Source: an uncultured Flavobacteriaceae bacterium (GTDB lineage: Bacteria; Bacteroidota; Bacteroidia; Flavobacteriales; Flavobacteriaceae). Taken from it: DNA of 64,000 nt. This document shows positions 1 through 8,365 of the stretch, piece by piece. The DNA is taken from the NCBI GenBank assembly GCA_947497245.1, contig CANMFO010000002.1:992001-1056000 (forward strand). The letters run 5' to 3'. The position numbers and the translations under genes are program-made. The notes beneath the pieces are model-generated. The model did not search any database. It had not been told where the DNA came from and saw only the letters and a list, made by a program, of their open reading frames with translations. The number at the start of each line of letters is the position of its first letter. Position 1 is the first letter of the stretch.

Positions 1-2
1 AA

Positions 3-428
3 ATGTTCCCCGTTTTTCTTTTTTTTCTGTCCTTGTCCGTCAGCGGCCAGGATTGGGAAACGGATTTTGCAAAGGCGATTTCCCGTGTTGAAGAAACGGG
101 AAAGCCAATGGTCCTGGTTTTTTCTGGATCCGATTGGTGTGCGCCCTGTATCCGGTTGGACAGGGAAATTTGGCAATCTGAAGCCTTTAAGGCCTATGCC
201 AAGGACCATTACGTGCTCTATCGGGCAGATTTCCCCCGAAAAAAGTCCAGTCAGCTCCCCAGTGAAAAAATGGCCGAGAACAACCAATTGGCCCAAAAAT
301 TCAATCCCAAAGGGCACTTTCCATTGGTGGTGGTCCTCGATGGCAAGGAACAGGTTCTGGGAACCTTGGCGTACCAAAAGGTACCTCCAGAGGACTATAT
401 TTCACAGCTAAATTCTTTTCTCAAGTGA
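3..428 (+). CDS. periplasmic thioredoxin-like protein (possibly 5' partial)
   Basis: A 141-residue thioredoxin-fold protein with a hydrophobic N-terminus ending near Ser-Gly-Gln, so probably exported. The redox motif is W45-C46-A47-P48-C49, which suggests a thiol-disulfide reductase acting in the periplasm. It has the short length of thioredoxin_7-type proteins. The start lies at the window edge and the signal peptide looks short, so a few N-terminal residues may be missing. The stop codon overlaps the GTG start of apbE, so the two are translationally coupled. It opens the ApbE/DUF4266/DUF3570 operon, where it could keep cysteines reduced, for example those in the DUF4266 tail. That role is inference. 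Confidence 0.85.
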   Translation: MFPVFLFFLSLSVSGQDWETDFAKAISRVEETGKPMVLVFSGSDWCAPCIRLDREIWQSEAFKAYAKDHYVLYRADFPRKKSSQLPSEKMAENNQLAQKFNPKGHFPLVVVLDGKEQVLGTLAYQKVPPEDYISQLNSFLK

Positions 429-1420
429 GGGCGCTGGTGCCCTTACTTTTTTGTCTTCTTGCCCTTAATCTTAGTGGGCAGGAGCGGAGGTACGTAACAG
501 TGAAAAAAGCCCTTAAGCTTATGGGCAGTCGGTTCGATATCACCGTGATCTCCACCAATGAGGAACTGGGCTATATCAATATCGATGAGGCGGTCGCCGA
601 GATTACGCGAATAGAAAAGATGATATCTTCCTGGGACCCCGAATCGGAAACCTATCAAATTAACAAAAATGCTGGGATACGGCCCGTAAAGGTTAGTTTG
701 GAACTCTTTAAATTGATAGAACGGGCCAAGCAGATTTCCGAAATTACGGATGGCGCTTTCGATATATCCTATTCCTCGATGGATCGGATCTGGAAGTTCG
801 ACGGATCCATGAAGGCGATGCCGACAGAGGCCGAGATCAAAAAATCGGTGGCCAGGGTAGGGTACCAAAAAATAATCCTAAATCATGACGAGCGCACAGT
901 TTTCCTAAAACAATCTGGGATGAAGATTTCTTTTGGTGCCATCGGCAAGGGCTATGCGGCGGACAAGGCCAAAGAACTCCTGGTCTCCAAACAGGTAGTG
1001 GCCGGCATCATCAATGCTGCAGGGGATCTGACGACTTGGGGGACCAAGGCGAGCGGCGAAAAGTGGTCGATAGGAATCACCAATCCCTTCAGCCAGGGAA
1101 GGATATTTTCATGGCTGCCCATTGTGGAGTCCTCTGTGGCCACTTCCGGCAACTATGAAAAATATGTGGTGTTCCGGGGGAAAAAATACTCCCACATCAT
1201 CGATCCAAGGACGGGAATGCCGGCATCCGGGGTCAGTAGTGTATCCATTTTTGCCAAGAGCGCCGAACTTTGCGATGCCCTGGCCACAGCGGTCTTCATC
1301 ATGGGAAGGGAAGCTGGAATTTCGTTGATAGACCAACTCGGGGGAACCGAAGTGGTCCTGATCGATGATGCGGGAAAAGTACATAAGAGCAATGGGATCC
1401 TATTTGAGAACGATCGGTGA
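425..1420 (+). CDS. apbE: FAD:protein FMN transferase (ApbE family)
   Basis: A 331-residue ApbE-family protein, which attaches FMN from FAD covalently to Ser/Thr of extracytoplasmic targets. An N-terminal signal sequence (about residues 1-19) precedes the catalytic domain. Family signatures visible are GAIGKGYAADKA, INAAGDLTTWG, TSGNYEKY and HIIDPRTGMPA, the last holding the conserved His and Asp of the metal/FAD site. The start is GTG at 425, overlapping the upstream stop by 4 nt (GTGA). No Na+-NQR or Rnf subunit is encoded nearby, so the flavinylated partner is not the usual one. The candidates are in its own operon, and DUF3570 carries an SSGAS stretch. Confidence 0.95.
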   Translation: MRALVPLLFCLLALNLSGQERRYVTVKKALKLMGSRFDITVISTNEELGYINIDEAVAEITRIEKMISSWDPESETYQINKNAGIRPVKVSLELFKLIERAKQISEITDGAFDISYSSMDRIWKFDGSMKAMPTEAEIKKSVARVGYQKIILNHDERTVFLKQSGMKISFGAIGKGYAADKAKELLVSKQVVAGIINAAGDLTTWGTKASGEKWSIGITNPFSQGRIFSWLPIVESSVATSGNYEKYVVFRGKKYSHIIDPRTGMPASGVSSVSIFAKSAELCDALATAVFIMGREAGISLIDQLGGTEVVLIDDAGKVHKSNGILFENDR

Positions 1421-1481
1421 TGACAAACCTCGACGATGGATACGCAATCAGATGGCCCCCCAGGTCTTAACAAACGGAATT

Positions 1482-1943
1482 ATGAAAAAAACAATACTGC
1501 TTATCACCTTTAACTTGTTCACGGCCTTGATCATGGCACAGGATTATTCGTCCTTACCGGCTACCCAATTCAATGGCGACGGGGACTTTAAGGAAGCCGA
1601 AGAACAGGTTTTGGAGTGTGCGGAATACTTGTTGGTCCACCCCCGAACGGAAAATGAACCGAATCGGTTGAGTGCTTTCCGATACCTCTTTTTGTGGATG
1701 CAGGGCACTGCCGACCACACCTTTTCGATAGGCCAAAGGGAGATGGATCTGACCAAAGGCAAAACGCCGTATTTGACCATCTATTTGGCCGCGGCCGTGA
1801 AAACCGTTTTGGAAAGCCCGGAAAAATTGACGGACGATCAGGTTTACCAAGCTGCCAGTGCCCTTTTGGCCGCGTATTGTTCCAAACCTGGGAACCATTT
1901 GAAGCCGAATAGGGCAATCAAGAAAATAGTAAGGGATAAATAA
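1482..1943 (+). CDS. small secreted protein of unknown function
   Basis: A 153-residue protein starting at ATG 1482, where a Lys-Lys plus hydrophobic segment ending in MAQ makes a clear signal peptide. The frame is open further upstream but that extension overlaps apbE and lacks signal-peptide character. The mature part is probably all-helical. It has two cysteines (in ECAEYL and YCSKPG) and a Lys/Arg-rich C-terminus. I do not recognise the family. It sits between apbE and the DUF4266 gene with about 60 bp on the left and 42 bp on the right, so it is most likely a partner in the same exported redox system. Confidence 0.75.
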   Translation: MKKTILLITFNLFTALIMAQDYSSLPATQFNGDGDFKEAEEQVLECAEYLLVHPRTENEPNRLSAFRYLFLWMQGTADHTFSIGQREMDLTKGKTPYLTIYLAAAVKTVLESPEKLTDDQVYQAASALLAAYCSKPGNHLKPNRAIKKIVRDK

Positions 1944-1985
1944 AACTGTCATGTCGAACGGAAGGGGAATTATGCATAACTTTAA

Positions 1986-2198
1986 ATGATGAAAAAGCTG
2001 ATCTTGATTTTGGCCCTGGGAATTTCTTCGACTTCCTGTGTCGTTGTCAAAGAATACGAAAAGGTGTATCTAAATGATGAGGAAATGATGCTCAGTGCGA
2101 GGGGTACGGAACGTTTTGAGACCAACTTTCAGGTGTACCGCGAAGCCGCATCGGGAGCTAATGGAGGAAAGGCCGGAGGAGGTTGTGGATGCAATTAG
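1986..2198 (+). CDS. DUF4266 lipoprotein with C-terminal Cys-Gly-Cys
   Basis: A 70-residue lipoprotein. The lipobox STSC puts the acylated Cys at residue 18, and the mature protein is only about 53 residues long. The C-terminus is glycine-rich and ends GGGCGCN. From memory, DUF4266 members share this tail and usually sit between ApbE and DUF3570 genes. The function is not known. A tiny lipid-anchored peptide with two tail cysteines could bind a metal, carry a thiol modification or act as an electron relay, but nothing in the sequence decides this. ATG 1986 is followed directly by a second ATG at 1989. Confidence 0.85.
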   Translation: MMKKLILILALGISSTSCVVVKEYEKVYLNDEEMMLSARGTERFETNFQVYREAASGANGGKAGGGCGCN

Positions 2199-2280
2199 CC
2201 GTGGACCATGGTAAGGAACAATCGCCAATGTACGTACCTGTCCAGGTGCCTGGGCCCGGTTCATATCCGGGTTTATAGAA

Positions 2281-3627
2281 ATGGGCCGGAAACGATATCG
2301 CAACCCAATGTACACTAATTTTAACGCTTATAACCCGTCCCCAAGTTTGAGATCGTACCCCATTTTTCTGTTTTTCTTCTTTGCGGTATCGGCCCACGCC
2401 CAAACCGATTCGGGTACCTACAAGAAAAGAGTTCTGGAGGCTGCTGAAATAGACCTTTTGTTCAGCTATTATGGGCAAGAGGGAGACAATGCCGCGGTCA
2501 CGGGCGGGGCGGGGACCGAGGAATTGACCGATGCCACCTCGAGCATCGTGCTGCGGATCCCTATGACGGAAGACGATGTACTGACGGTCGATGTGGGCAT
2601 CTCGGCCTACAGTTCTGCCTCTTCCAGCAATGTGAACCCATTGGATGGAGATCCCAACAGGCCGGCCAGCCCGTTCAGTGCTTCTTCGGGAGCTTCCCGC
2701 AGTGATGCCCTGGTCCATTTCAATCCTTCTTACCAGCATAGCTCGGATGACCGAAATTCCATTTGGTCCGGAAATGTCTATGTGGCCTCCGAATACGATT
2801 ATTTTTCCATTGGTGCGGGGGGCGGATATGCCCGATTGTTCAATGAAAAGAATACCGAGCTTTCCATCAATGGAAAGGTATATTTCGATACATGGAACCC
2901 GCAATATCCCATTGAACTGCGAAGCGGATTTTTTGATTCGCGTATTGTCGGTAATGGTACCTATGCCCCGAATTTTGAGGAATTTACCAAGAAAGGCAGA
3001 AATACCTATATATTCTCTTTGGGGTTTTCACAAGTGCTGGGGAAAAAAGTTCAGGCTTCCCTATTTATGGATGTGGTACTTCAGAACGGGCTCCTGAGCA
3101 CCCCTTTCCAACGGGTCTACTTCGGTGATACCGAGGATTTTTTCATAGAGGATTTTCAGCTGGCCGACGATGTGGAGCGACTTCCGGATTCCCGTTTGAA
3201 AATTCCATTGGGGGCCAGGCTCAACTACTACCTCAATGATCTTTTTGTGCTAAGGGGCTATTACCGTTTTTATTTTGACGATTGGGGGATCACTTCCCAT
3301 ACGGCCCATTTGGAAGTACCGGTGCGATTGGGCGATTCGTTCACCATCTATCCTTCCTATCGCTATTACAGGCAGACCGCGGCCGATAGCTTCTACCCAA
3401 AAGAAGCTGCGTTGTCCACCTCTGATTTTTACACTTCCGATTACGATCTATCTGCATTCAATGCCCATCAATACGGTATGGGCCTGCGCTACAAGGATAT
3501 CTTCACCCGGGCCAAGATCCTTACCTTTGGCCTGAAAGCGGTGGACCTGCGCCTGAACAAATATGACAGGAGCGATGGACTGAGTTCTTTTATAGTGACC
3601 TTGGGGGCCACTTTTGTGGGAAACTGA
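2281..3627 (+). CDS. DUF3570 outer-membrane beta-barrel protein
   Basis: A 448-residue DUF3570 protein. A signal peptide ends near residue 40 (AHAQ). The rest shows alternating aromatic/polar strands typical of a beta-barrel, such as FVLRGYYRFYFDDW and FTIYPSYRYYR, and ends in a strand-like segment. Residues 135-139 read SSGAS, close to the S/T-G-A-S/T core of ApbE flavinylation motifs, but the preceding acidic residue of that motif is not well placed. The start could also be ATG 2308. It is the last gene of the thioredoxin-apbE-DUF4266 operon and probably its outer-membrane component. Family assignment is strong, role unknown. Confidence 0.88.
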   Translation: MGRKRYRNPMYTNFNAYNPSPSLRSYPIFLFFFFAVSAHAQTDSGTYKKRVLEAAEIDLLFSYYGQEGDNAAVTGGAGTEELTDATSSIVLRIPMTEDDVLTVDVGISAYSSASSSNVNPLDGDPNRPASPFSASSGASRSDALVHFNPSYQHSSDDRNSIWSGNVYVASEYDYFSIGAGGGYARLFNEKNTELSINGKVYFDTWNPQYPIELRSGFFDSRIVGNGTYAPNFEEFTKKGRNTYIFSLGFSQVLGKKVQASLFMDVVLQNGLLSTPFQRVYFGDTEDFFIEDFQLADDVERLPDSRLKIPLGARLNYYLNDLFVLRGYYRFYFDDWGITSHTAHLEVPVRLGDSFTIYPSYRYYRQTAADSFYPKEAALSTSDFYTSDYDLSAFNAHQYGMGLRYKDIFTRAKILTFGLKAVDLRLNKYDRSDGLSSFIVTLGATFVGN

Positions 3628-3724
3628 TCGAAAGCGATGCCGGGGACGTTTTACCCATTCTTCCGGGTTTGCCAAGGATAAGCTCAAAAAAATCGTAAAT
3701 TCGCAGTCGAAGTGAAGAAAGTAC

Positions 3725-4801
3725 ATGATTGATAAATTAAACATAGTAAAGCAGCGTTTTGATGAGGTTTCGGACCTGATCATCCAACCCGATGTGATCA
3801 CCGATCAGAAAAGGTACGTGCGGTTGAACAAGGAGTACAAAGACCTTAAGGCCCTGGTCGACAAACGGGACCTGTACCTGGGGCTGACCAATAATATTTT
3901 GGAGGCAGAGGAAATCATTGCGGATGGAAGTGATTTGGAAATGCTCGAAATGGCAAAAATGCAATTGGAAGAGGCCAAGACCGCGCTTCCGGCCCTCGAA
4001 GAAGAAATTAAGCTGATGCTTATCCCCAAAGATCCCGAAGATTCAAAAGACGTGGTGATGGAGATCCGAGCCGGTACGGGTGGGGACGAAGCCAGTATTT
4101 TTGCCGGCGATCTGTTCAGGATGTATACCAAATACTGCGAATCGAAAGGATGGAAGACCAATGTGATCGACCTCAGCGAAGGTACGAGCGGGGGATTTAA
4201 GGAAATACAGTTCGAGGTCACCGGTGAGGACGTGTACGGTACCCTTAAGTTTGAGGCCGGTGTGCACCGGGTACAACGCGTGCCCCAGACCGAGACCCAA
4301 GGAAGGGTACATACCAGTGCAGCTACGGTAATGGTACTTCCGGAAGCCGAGGATTTCGACGTACAGATCGACCCCAAGGATGTCCGCATTGATTTTTTCT
4401 GTTCCTCGGGGCCTGGCGGACAATCGGTGAACACCACCTATTCCGCAGTTCGTTTGACCCATGTCCCCACCGGGCTGGTGGCACAATGCCAGGACCAGAA
4501 ATCACAGCATAAGAACAAGGAAAAGGCCTTTCGCGTATTACGTTCCCGCCTGTACGATCTGGAATTGGCCAAAAAGCAGGAAGAGGATGCCGCAAAACGC
4601 AGTTCCCAGGTAAGCAGTGGGGATCGTTCGGCCAAGATCAGGACCTATAACTATCCGCAAGGACGGGTTACCGACCACCGGATCGGACTTACCCTATACG
4701 ATCTGCAGAACATTATTGATGGTGATGTCCAAAAAATCATAGACGAGTTGAGTTTGGTGGAGAATACGGAGAAGCTCAAGGAAGCCTCGGAGATTTTTTG
4801 A
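3725..4801 (+). CDS. prfA: peptide chain release factor 1
   Basis: A 358-residue class I release factor that ends translation at UAA and UAG. The peptidyl-hydrolysis motif G-G-Q is at 231-233 in [12 protein letters not shown]. The RF1-type P-x-T tripeptide (P187-Q188-T189) gives the codon specificity and separates it from RF2, which has SPF. An N-terminal coiled-coil domain fills residues 1-100. Full length for the family. It lies 97 bp after DUF3570 and 90 bp before pyrF, so it may share a transcript with pyrF. Confidence 0.98.
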   Translation: MIDKLNIVKQRFDEVSDLIIQPDVITDQKRYVRLNKEYKDLKALVDKRDLYLGLTNNILEAEEIIADGSDLEMLEMAKMQLEEAKTALPALEEEIKLMLIPKDPEDSKDVVMEIRAGTGGDEASIFAGDLFRMYTKYCESKGWKTNVIDLSEGTSGGFKEIQFEVTGEDVYGTLKFEAGVHRVQRVPQTETQGRVHTSAATVMVLPEAEDFDVQIDPKDVRIDFFCSSGPGGQSVNTTYSAVRLTHVPTGLVAQCQDQKSQHKNKEKAFRVLRSRLYDLELAKKQEEDAAKRSSQVSSGDRSAKIRTYNYPQGRVTDHRIGLTLYDLQNIIDGDVQKIIDELSLVENTEKLKEASEIF

Positions 4802-4891
4802 CGATGTCGAAACCATCTGCCATCTATGCCGAATGGCAGGCAACCGAATTTGGACAGGCGCATGGCACCTAAGTTTTTTTTAATCACATAA

Positions 4892-5725
4892 ATGACATCA
4901 GCACAACTCGTATCACAAATACACCTCAAAAAATCCTTTCTATGCATCGGTCTCGATACGGATTTGGAAAAGGTTCCGCCCCATTTACTGGAAGGGGAAG
5001 ACCCCATCTTTGCCTTTAACAAGGCCATCATCGACGCTACCCACCACCTATGTGTCGCCTATAAGCCAAATACGGCGTTTTACGAGGCGTACGGCCTTCG
5101 GGGATGGAAGGCCCTCGAAAAGACGATTGCCTACCTTAACGGGCAATATCCGGAGCTGTTTACCATAGCCGATGCCAAAAGGGGCGATATCGGAAACACT
5201 TCCACGAGATATGCCAAGGCTTTCTTTGAGGATTTGAATTTTGATTCCGTCACTATTGCACCCTATATGGGCAAGGATTCCGTGGAACCGTTTTTGGCCT
5301 TCCCGGACAAACACACCATTCTACTGGCGCTGACTTCCAATGAAGGTGCCTATGATTTCCAGACCCAGCTGGTGGATGGCGTGGAATTGTACAAAAAGGT
5401 ACTGGAGACCTCGTTGGGTTATGAGAACGCGGAAAACCTGATGTATGTGGTGGGTGCGACCAAGGCATCCTATCTCAAGGATATACGGCGCATCGCCCCA
5501 GATCATTTTCTATTGGTGCCCGGAGTGGGGGCACAGGGGGGAAGCCTGCAGGAGGTCTGCAAATACGGGATGACAAAAAACGTGGGGTTGCTGGTCAATT
5601 CCTCAAGAGGAATTATCTACGCGTCAAACGAAAGAGACTTTGCGGAGGCCGCTGCGGAAAAAGCAAAGGAAATTCAGATTAAGATGGAAGGGGAACTGCT
5701 TAATTTGAGGGAACTACTGCATTAA
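4892..5725 (+). CDS. pyrF: orotidine 5'-phosphate decarboxylase (type 2)
   Basis: A 277-residue decarboxylase that makes UMP from OMP, the last step of de novo pyrimidine synthesis. The catalytic segment is [11 protein letters not shown], with the Lys and Asp of the charge network. The length of about 275 residues and the long insertions mark the type 2 (mycobacterial-like) subfamily common in Bacteroidota. pyrD lies 55 kb away in the same window, so the pathway genes are scattered. The 3' end overlaps the convergent small gene at 5714-5911 by 12 bp. Confidence 0.97.
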   Translation: MTSAQLVSQIHLKKSFLCIGLDTDLEKVPPHLLEGEDPIFAFNKAIIDATHHLCVAYKPNTAFYEAYGLRGWKALEKTIAYLNGQYPELFTIADAKRGDIGNTSTRYAKAFFEDLNFDSVTIAPYMGKDSVEPFLAFPDKHTILLALTSNEGAYDFQTQLVDGVELYKKVLETSLGYENAENLMYVVGATKASYLKDIRRIAPDHFLLVPGVGAQGGSLQEVCKYGMTKNVGLLVNSSRGIIYASNERDFAEAAAEKAKEIQIKMEGELLNLRELLH

Positions 5726-5911
5726 TTTTTCCAACATTATTTTGATTTTTTTGGCCTTCTGCTCAAAAAATTCTACCAGTTTCGCATCGGCATATTCCAT
5801 GTTGGCAGCTTTCTCCATAAAGTTCTGGTACTGATTCTCCAACAAGGCTATAGCCTGTCTTCCTGTAGTCATTGGGGTCACTGTTCCTACCCTGCAATAT
5901 TGATTTTCCAT
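5714..5911 (-). CDS. small helical protein of unknown function
   Basis: A 65-residue protein with the start placed at ATG 5911 (MENQYCRVG). The longer frame starting at 5947 has an unlikely N-terminus. The sequence is rich in Glu, Lys, Gln and Met and is predicted all-helical, ending in a Lys-rich amphipathic helix. One cysteine is at residue 6. It converges on pyrF with a 12-bp overlap of the 3' ends. I do not recognise a family. The composition resembles genuine small cytosolic proteins rather than antisense noise. Confidence 0.55.
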   Translation of the reverse strand: MENQYCRVGTVTPMTTGRQAIALLENQYQNFMEKAANMEYADAKLVEFFEQKAKKIKIMLEKLMQ

Positions 5912-6141
5912 AGTCAAATTAATTGTTCTTCCAAATATACGTTGCAATCGCCGTTTTGGATGTGGGCGATCGTTATATTATGTTAAAAACCGGTTCTTTT
6001 GATGATCGGTTAACAATATGGTGCTCTATTCAGTGGGAATTTATGAGTTAAAATGTTAAAAAAACTGCTAAAACCGATTTGGCTTAAAAAAGTTTAATAC
6101 ATTGCCGGGTTGTCCGCGAGAAGACAATTTAGAAGAACACT

Positions 6142-6927
6142 ATGCTTAGTTACACCACCTATGTCCATCCCAGTTCTACTGTGTGGGTCACCTTCGTGCA
6201 CGGTGCTGGAGGGAGTTCATCCATTTGGCACAAACAATTGAGGGAGTTCGGGAAACGCTTCAACATTTTGTTGCTGGATCTTCGTGGGCATGGCAACTCC
6301 AAACCCAACTTTAAGGATGCCTTCAGCGAGAAATACACCTTCGATTCGATCACGGACGATATCATAGAGGTCATTGATCATGAAAAGATCCAAAAATCAC
6401 ATTTTATAGGAATTTCGCTTGGAACCATATTGATCCGCAACTTGGCGGAACGGTTTCCCGATAGGGTGGAGAGCATGATCATGGGAGGTGCCATTATGAA
6501 GCTCGGCTTCCGATCACAACTTTTGATGCGATTGGGCGTGGTTTTTAAATCGGTCGTACCTTATTTATGGCTTTATAAGTTTTTTGCCTTTGTGATCATG
6601 CCGCATAGGAACCACAGGGAATCCCGATCACTATTTGTCCGGGAAGCGAAGAAGTTGTACCAAAAAGAGTTTATTAGGTGGTTCAAGCTCACCACAGAGG
6701 TCAACCCACTGCTCCGGTTGTTTCGGGCCGTCGACATTAAAATACCCACCCTGTACGTCATGGGGGGAGAAGACTACCTTTTTCTTCCGTCGATCAAAAA
6801 AGTGGTCCAAAAGCACAGTATGAGCAGTTTGGTCATGGTGGAGTACTGCGGACACGTGGTCAACGTGGAACAACCTATATTGTTCAATAAGATTGTAATC
6901 GGCTATTTGGACAAAGAGGCCCAATAG
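6142..6927 (+). CDS. alpha/beta hydrolase
   Basis: A 261-residue alpha/beta-hydrolase with no signal peptide, so cytosolic. The oxyanion motif HGAGG is near residues 20-24. The nucleophile is S92 in G-I-S-L-G. An acid candidate is the Asp in GGEDYLF, and the His lies in CGHVVNVEQP, giving a complete triad. A basic amphipathic cap region occupies about 120-180. The substrate cannot be predicted and the protein belongs to the broad esterase/lipase group. The gene stands alone after a ~200-bp AT-rich intergenic region. Confidence 0.9.
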   Translation: MLSYTTYVHPSSTVWVTFVHGAGGSSSIWHKQLREFGKRFNILLLDLRGHGNSKPNFKDAFSEKYTFDSITDDIIEVIDHEKIQKSHFIGISLGTILIRNLAERFPDRVESMIMGGAIMKLGFRSQLLMRLGVVFKSVVPYLWLYKFFAFVIMPHRNHRESRSLFVREAKKLYQKEFIRWFKLTTEVNPLLRLFRAVDIKIPTLYVMGGEDYLFLPSIKKVVQKHSMSSLVMVEYCGHVVNVEQPILFNKIVIGYLDKEAQ

Positions 6928-6968
6928 ATAGGGTTCAACACTGGACGAATCGTACCCATAAAAACCAT

Positions 6969-7484
6969 ATGAATCCTCTGCGAACCTTCCTTTCCGCCCT
7001 GGTCATCCTTCTCTCCTTTTCCGTTGTATTATCCCAAGACGGTTCATGTGCTTGTTGTTCGGATGACCACAAAGCATTTGATTTTTGGGTAGGAAGTTGG
7101 GAAGTTACCGGGCCGAGCGGCTCCAAAGTTGGGGAAAACCGTATTGAAAAAATTGAGGACGGGTGCGTTTTGAAGGAAAGTTGGACCAGTGCCAACGGGG
7201 TGACGACGGGTACCAGTATCAATTTTTACAATTCAAAATTGAAACAATGGGAGCAACTGTGGGTCGACAATTCTGGAAGTGTACTGAAACTGCGGGGCCG
7301 GCGTGTGGAAAACCAAATGATACTTTCCTCCCAACCCTTTGTCCACAGTGATGGAGGCAGTTATGTCAACCGAATTACGTGGACCCACAACAAGGATGGT
7401 ACCGTTCGCCAGCTTTGGGAGCTTGTGCAGGATCAAAAGGTGGCAAAGACCCTTTTTGACGGATTGTACAAAAAAATGGAATGA
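6969..7484 (+). CDS. DUF1579-like secreted protein
   Basis: A 171-residue exported protein whose signal peptide ends near SQDGSC. The mature N-terminus has clustered cysteines (SCACCS) and then FDFWVGSWEV, the hallmark opening of DUF1579-type lipocalin-like barrels. Repeating beta strands follow (WEQLWVDNSGSVLKLRG, VRQLWELVQDQK). The function of the family is unknown. The CACC cluster could bind metal or form disulfides. It lies 41 bp after the hydrolase and is followed by a strong terminator at 7511-7546. Confidence 0.75.
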   Translation: MNPLRTFLSALVILLSFSVVLSQDGSCACCSDDHKAFDFWVGSWEVTGPSGSKVGENRIEKIEDGCVLKESWTSANGVTTGTSINFYNSKLKQWEQLWVDNSGSVLKLRGRRVENQMILSSQPFVHSDGGSYVNRITWTHNKDGTVRQLWELVQDQKVAKTLFDGLYKKME

Positions 7485-7510
7485 GCGGCAAGCAAATCCA
7501 CATCCAGAAC

Positions 7511-7546
7511 AAAACAGCTGGCCCAATTCGTGCCAGCTGTTTTTAT
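7511..7546 (+). terminator. intrinsic terminator after the DUF1579-like gene
   Basis: A 12-bp inverted repeat (AAAACAGCTGGC / GCCAGCTGTTTT) with a 9-nt loop, and the T-run forms the 3' arm. It lies 27 bp after the stop codon at 7484. Confidence 0.9.
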
Positions 7547-8294
7547 AAAGGGTTGGGTTGTTGCTTGGTCGTATTATGGATTTTGCCCAATATACCCATT
7601 AAAAAGTATTTGCACTCCACGGGAATGCTCCAATATGGCCCATAACGGTTCCGGAAAGGGTTTTCGGCACCTTCCATGGAAATCCCAAAGAGTAGGATCT
7701 GGATATTCAAATCGCTTCCATCCGTATGTGATGGTTTTTATGTTTGGAATGTAATTGCAGCCCTGAATATTGATGACTAATTCAAATAGATACTCAAAAA
7801 ATGAAACAGTGGTACTGTTTATGTAGAAGTAAATTTCAGAGCTGCGTTACATTGATAACGTAGAATCGTTTACCATAAAGTAAGAACCAAAGGACGAATA
7901 ATGGGGAAATGCTTATAAACGTTTCCCTACCCGATAATTGTTTACGGTATTTTTACCGTGAAATTTCAAAACACCCATTCTTTAGTTATTTTTATAACAA
8001 AATCCCAGACACTTTTCGAATCCATATGCTCTAAAATAATGGCGTTATTTACCGAAAAACGCAGCTTGACATCTTTTTTTTGGACCGGATTTGGCCGCTT
8101 CTCCATCTGTTTTCCGCTCATCCGGTCCGTCCACATGGTTTTGTTGACAGAGGGACCAAGCGGTTTCTTTTTGGGCCGCCCGAAAGGTGGGTCCACAAGT
8201 AAGGGGCATATCGCCCATTTACGAAAGGGAACCGTGTCAATCTGCCTTTTCCGGAATACGGATTCTTGGGTGTTCGGGATGCGGAAAGAAGAAG
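7547..8294. other. 748-bp intergenic region with leader repeat copy A
   Basis: No convincing gene. It contains repeat copy A (7752-7960). A 76-codon minus-strand frame (7966-8196, GTG start) contains GRPKKKP and an AT-rich 3' half. It looks partly protein-like but I recognise no family, and I score it only as a possible gene remnant. The rest (7547-7750) shows nothing I can name. Confidence 0.5.
7752..7960 (-). repeat. leader repeat copy A (orphan, downstream of the SusCD operon)
   Basis: A diverged copy of the ~168-bp element also found at 14211-14378 (B) and 14699-14909 (C), all in the same orientation. Shared blocks read on the minus strand are the dyad TAAAC-N19-GTTTA at 7922-7945 with B and C, a CTTTGG block, AGCTCTGAA and a TTTTTTGAGT stretch. 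A and C share about 45 bp more at the left. No SusC-type gene follows copy A, so it is an orphan. Confidence 0.65.
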
Positions 8295-8342
8295 GAACAA
8301 AAAAACCGTTGGATCAGTCTGTAATTACAGATCCAACGGTTT
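8295..8342 (-). terminator. intrinsic terminator of the SusCD-lipoprotein operon
   Basis: A perfect 13-bp stem (AAACCGTTGGATC / GATCCAACGGTTT). On the minus strand it is followed by a T7 run, 24 bp after the lipoprotein stop codon. Confidence 0.92.
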
Positions 8343-8365
8343 GGGATAATTCCGCTATGGGCGCA

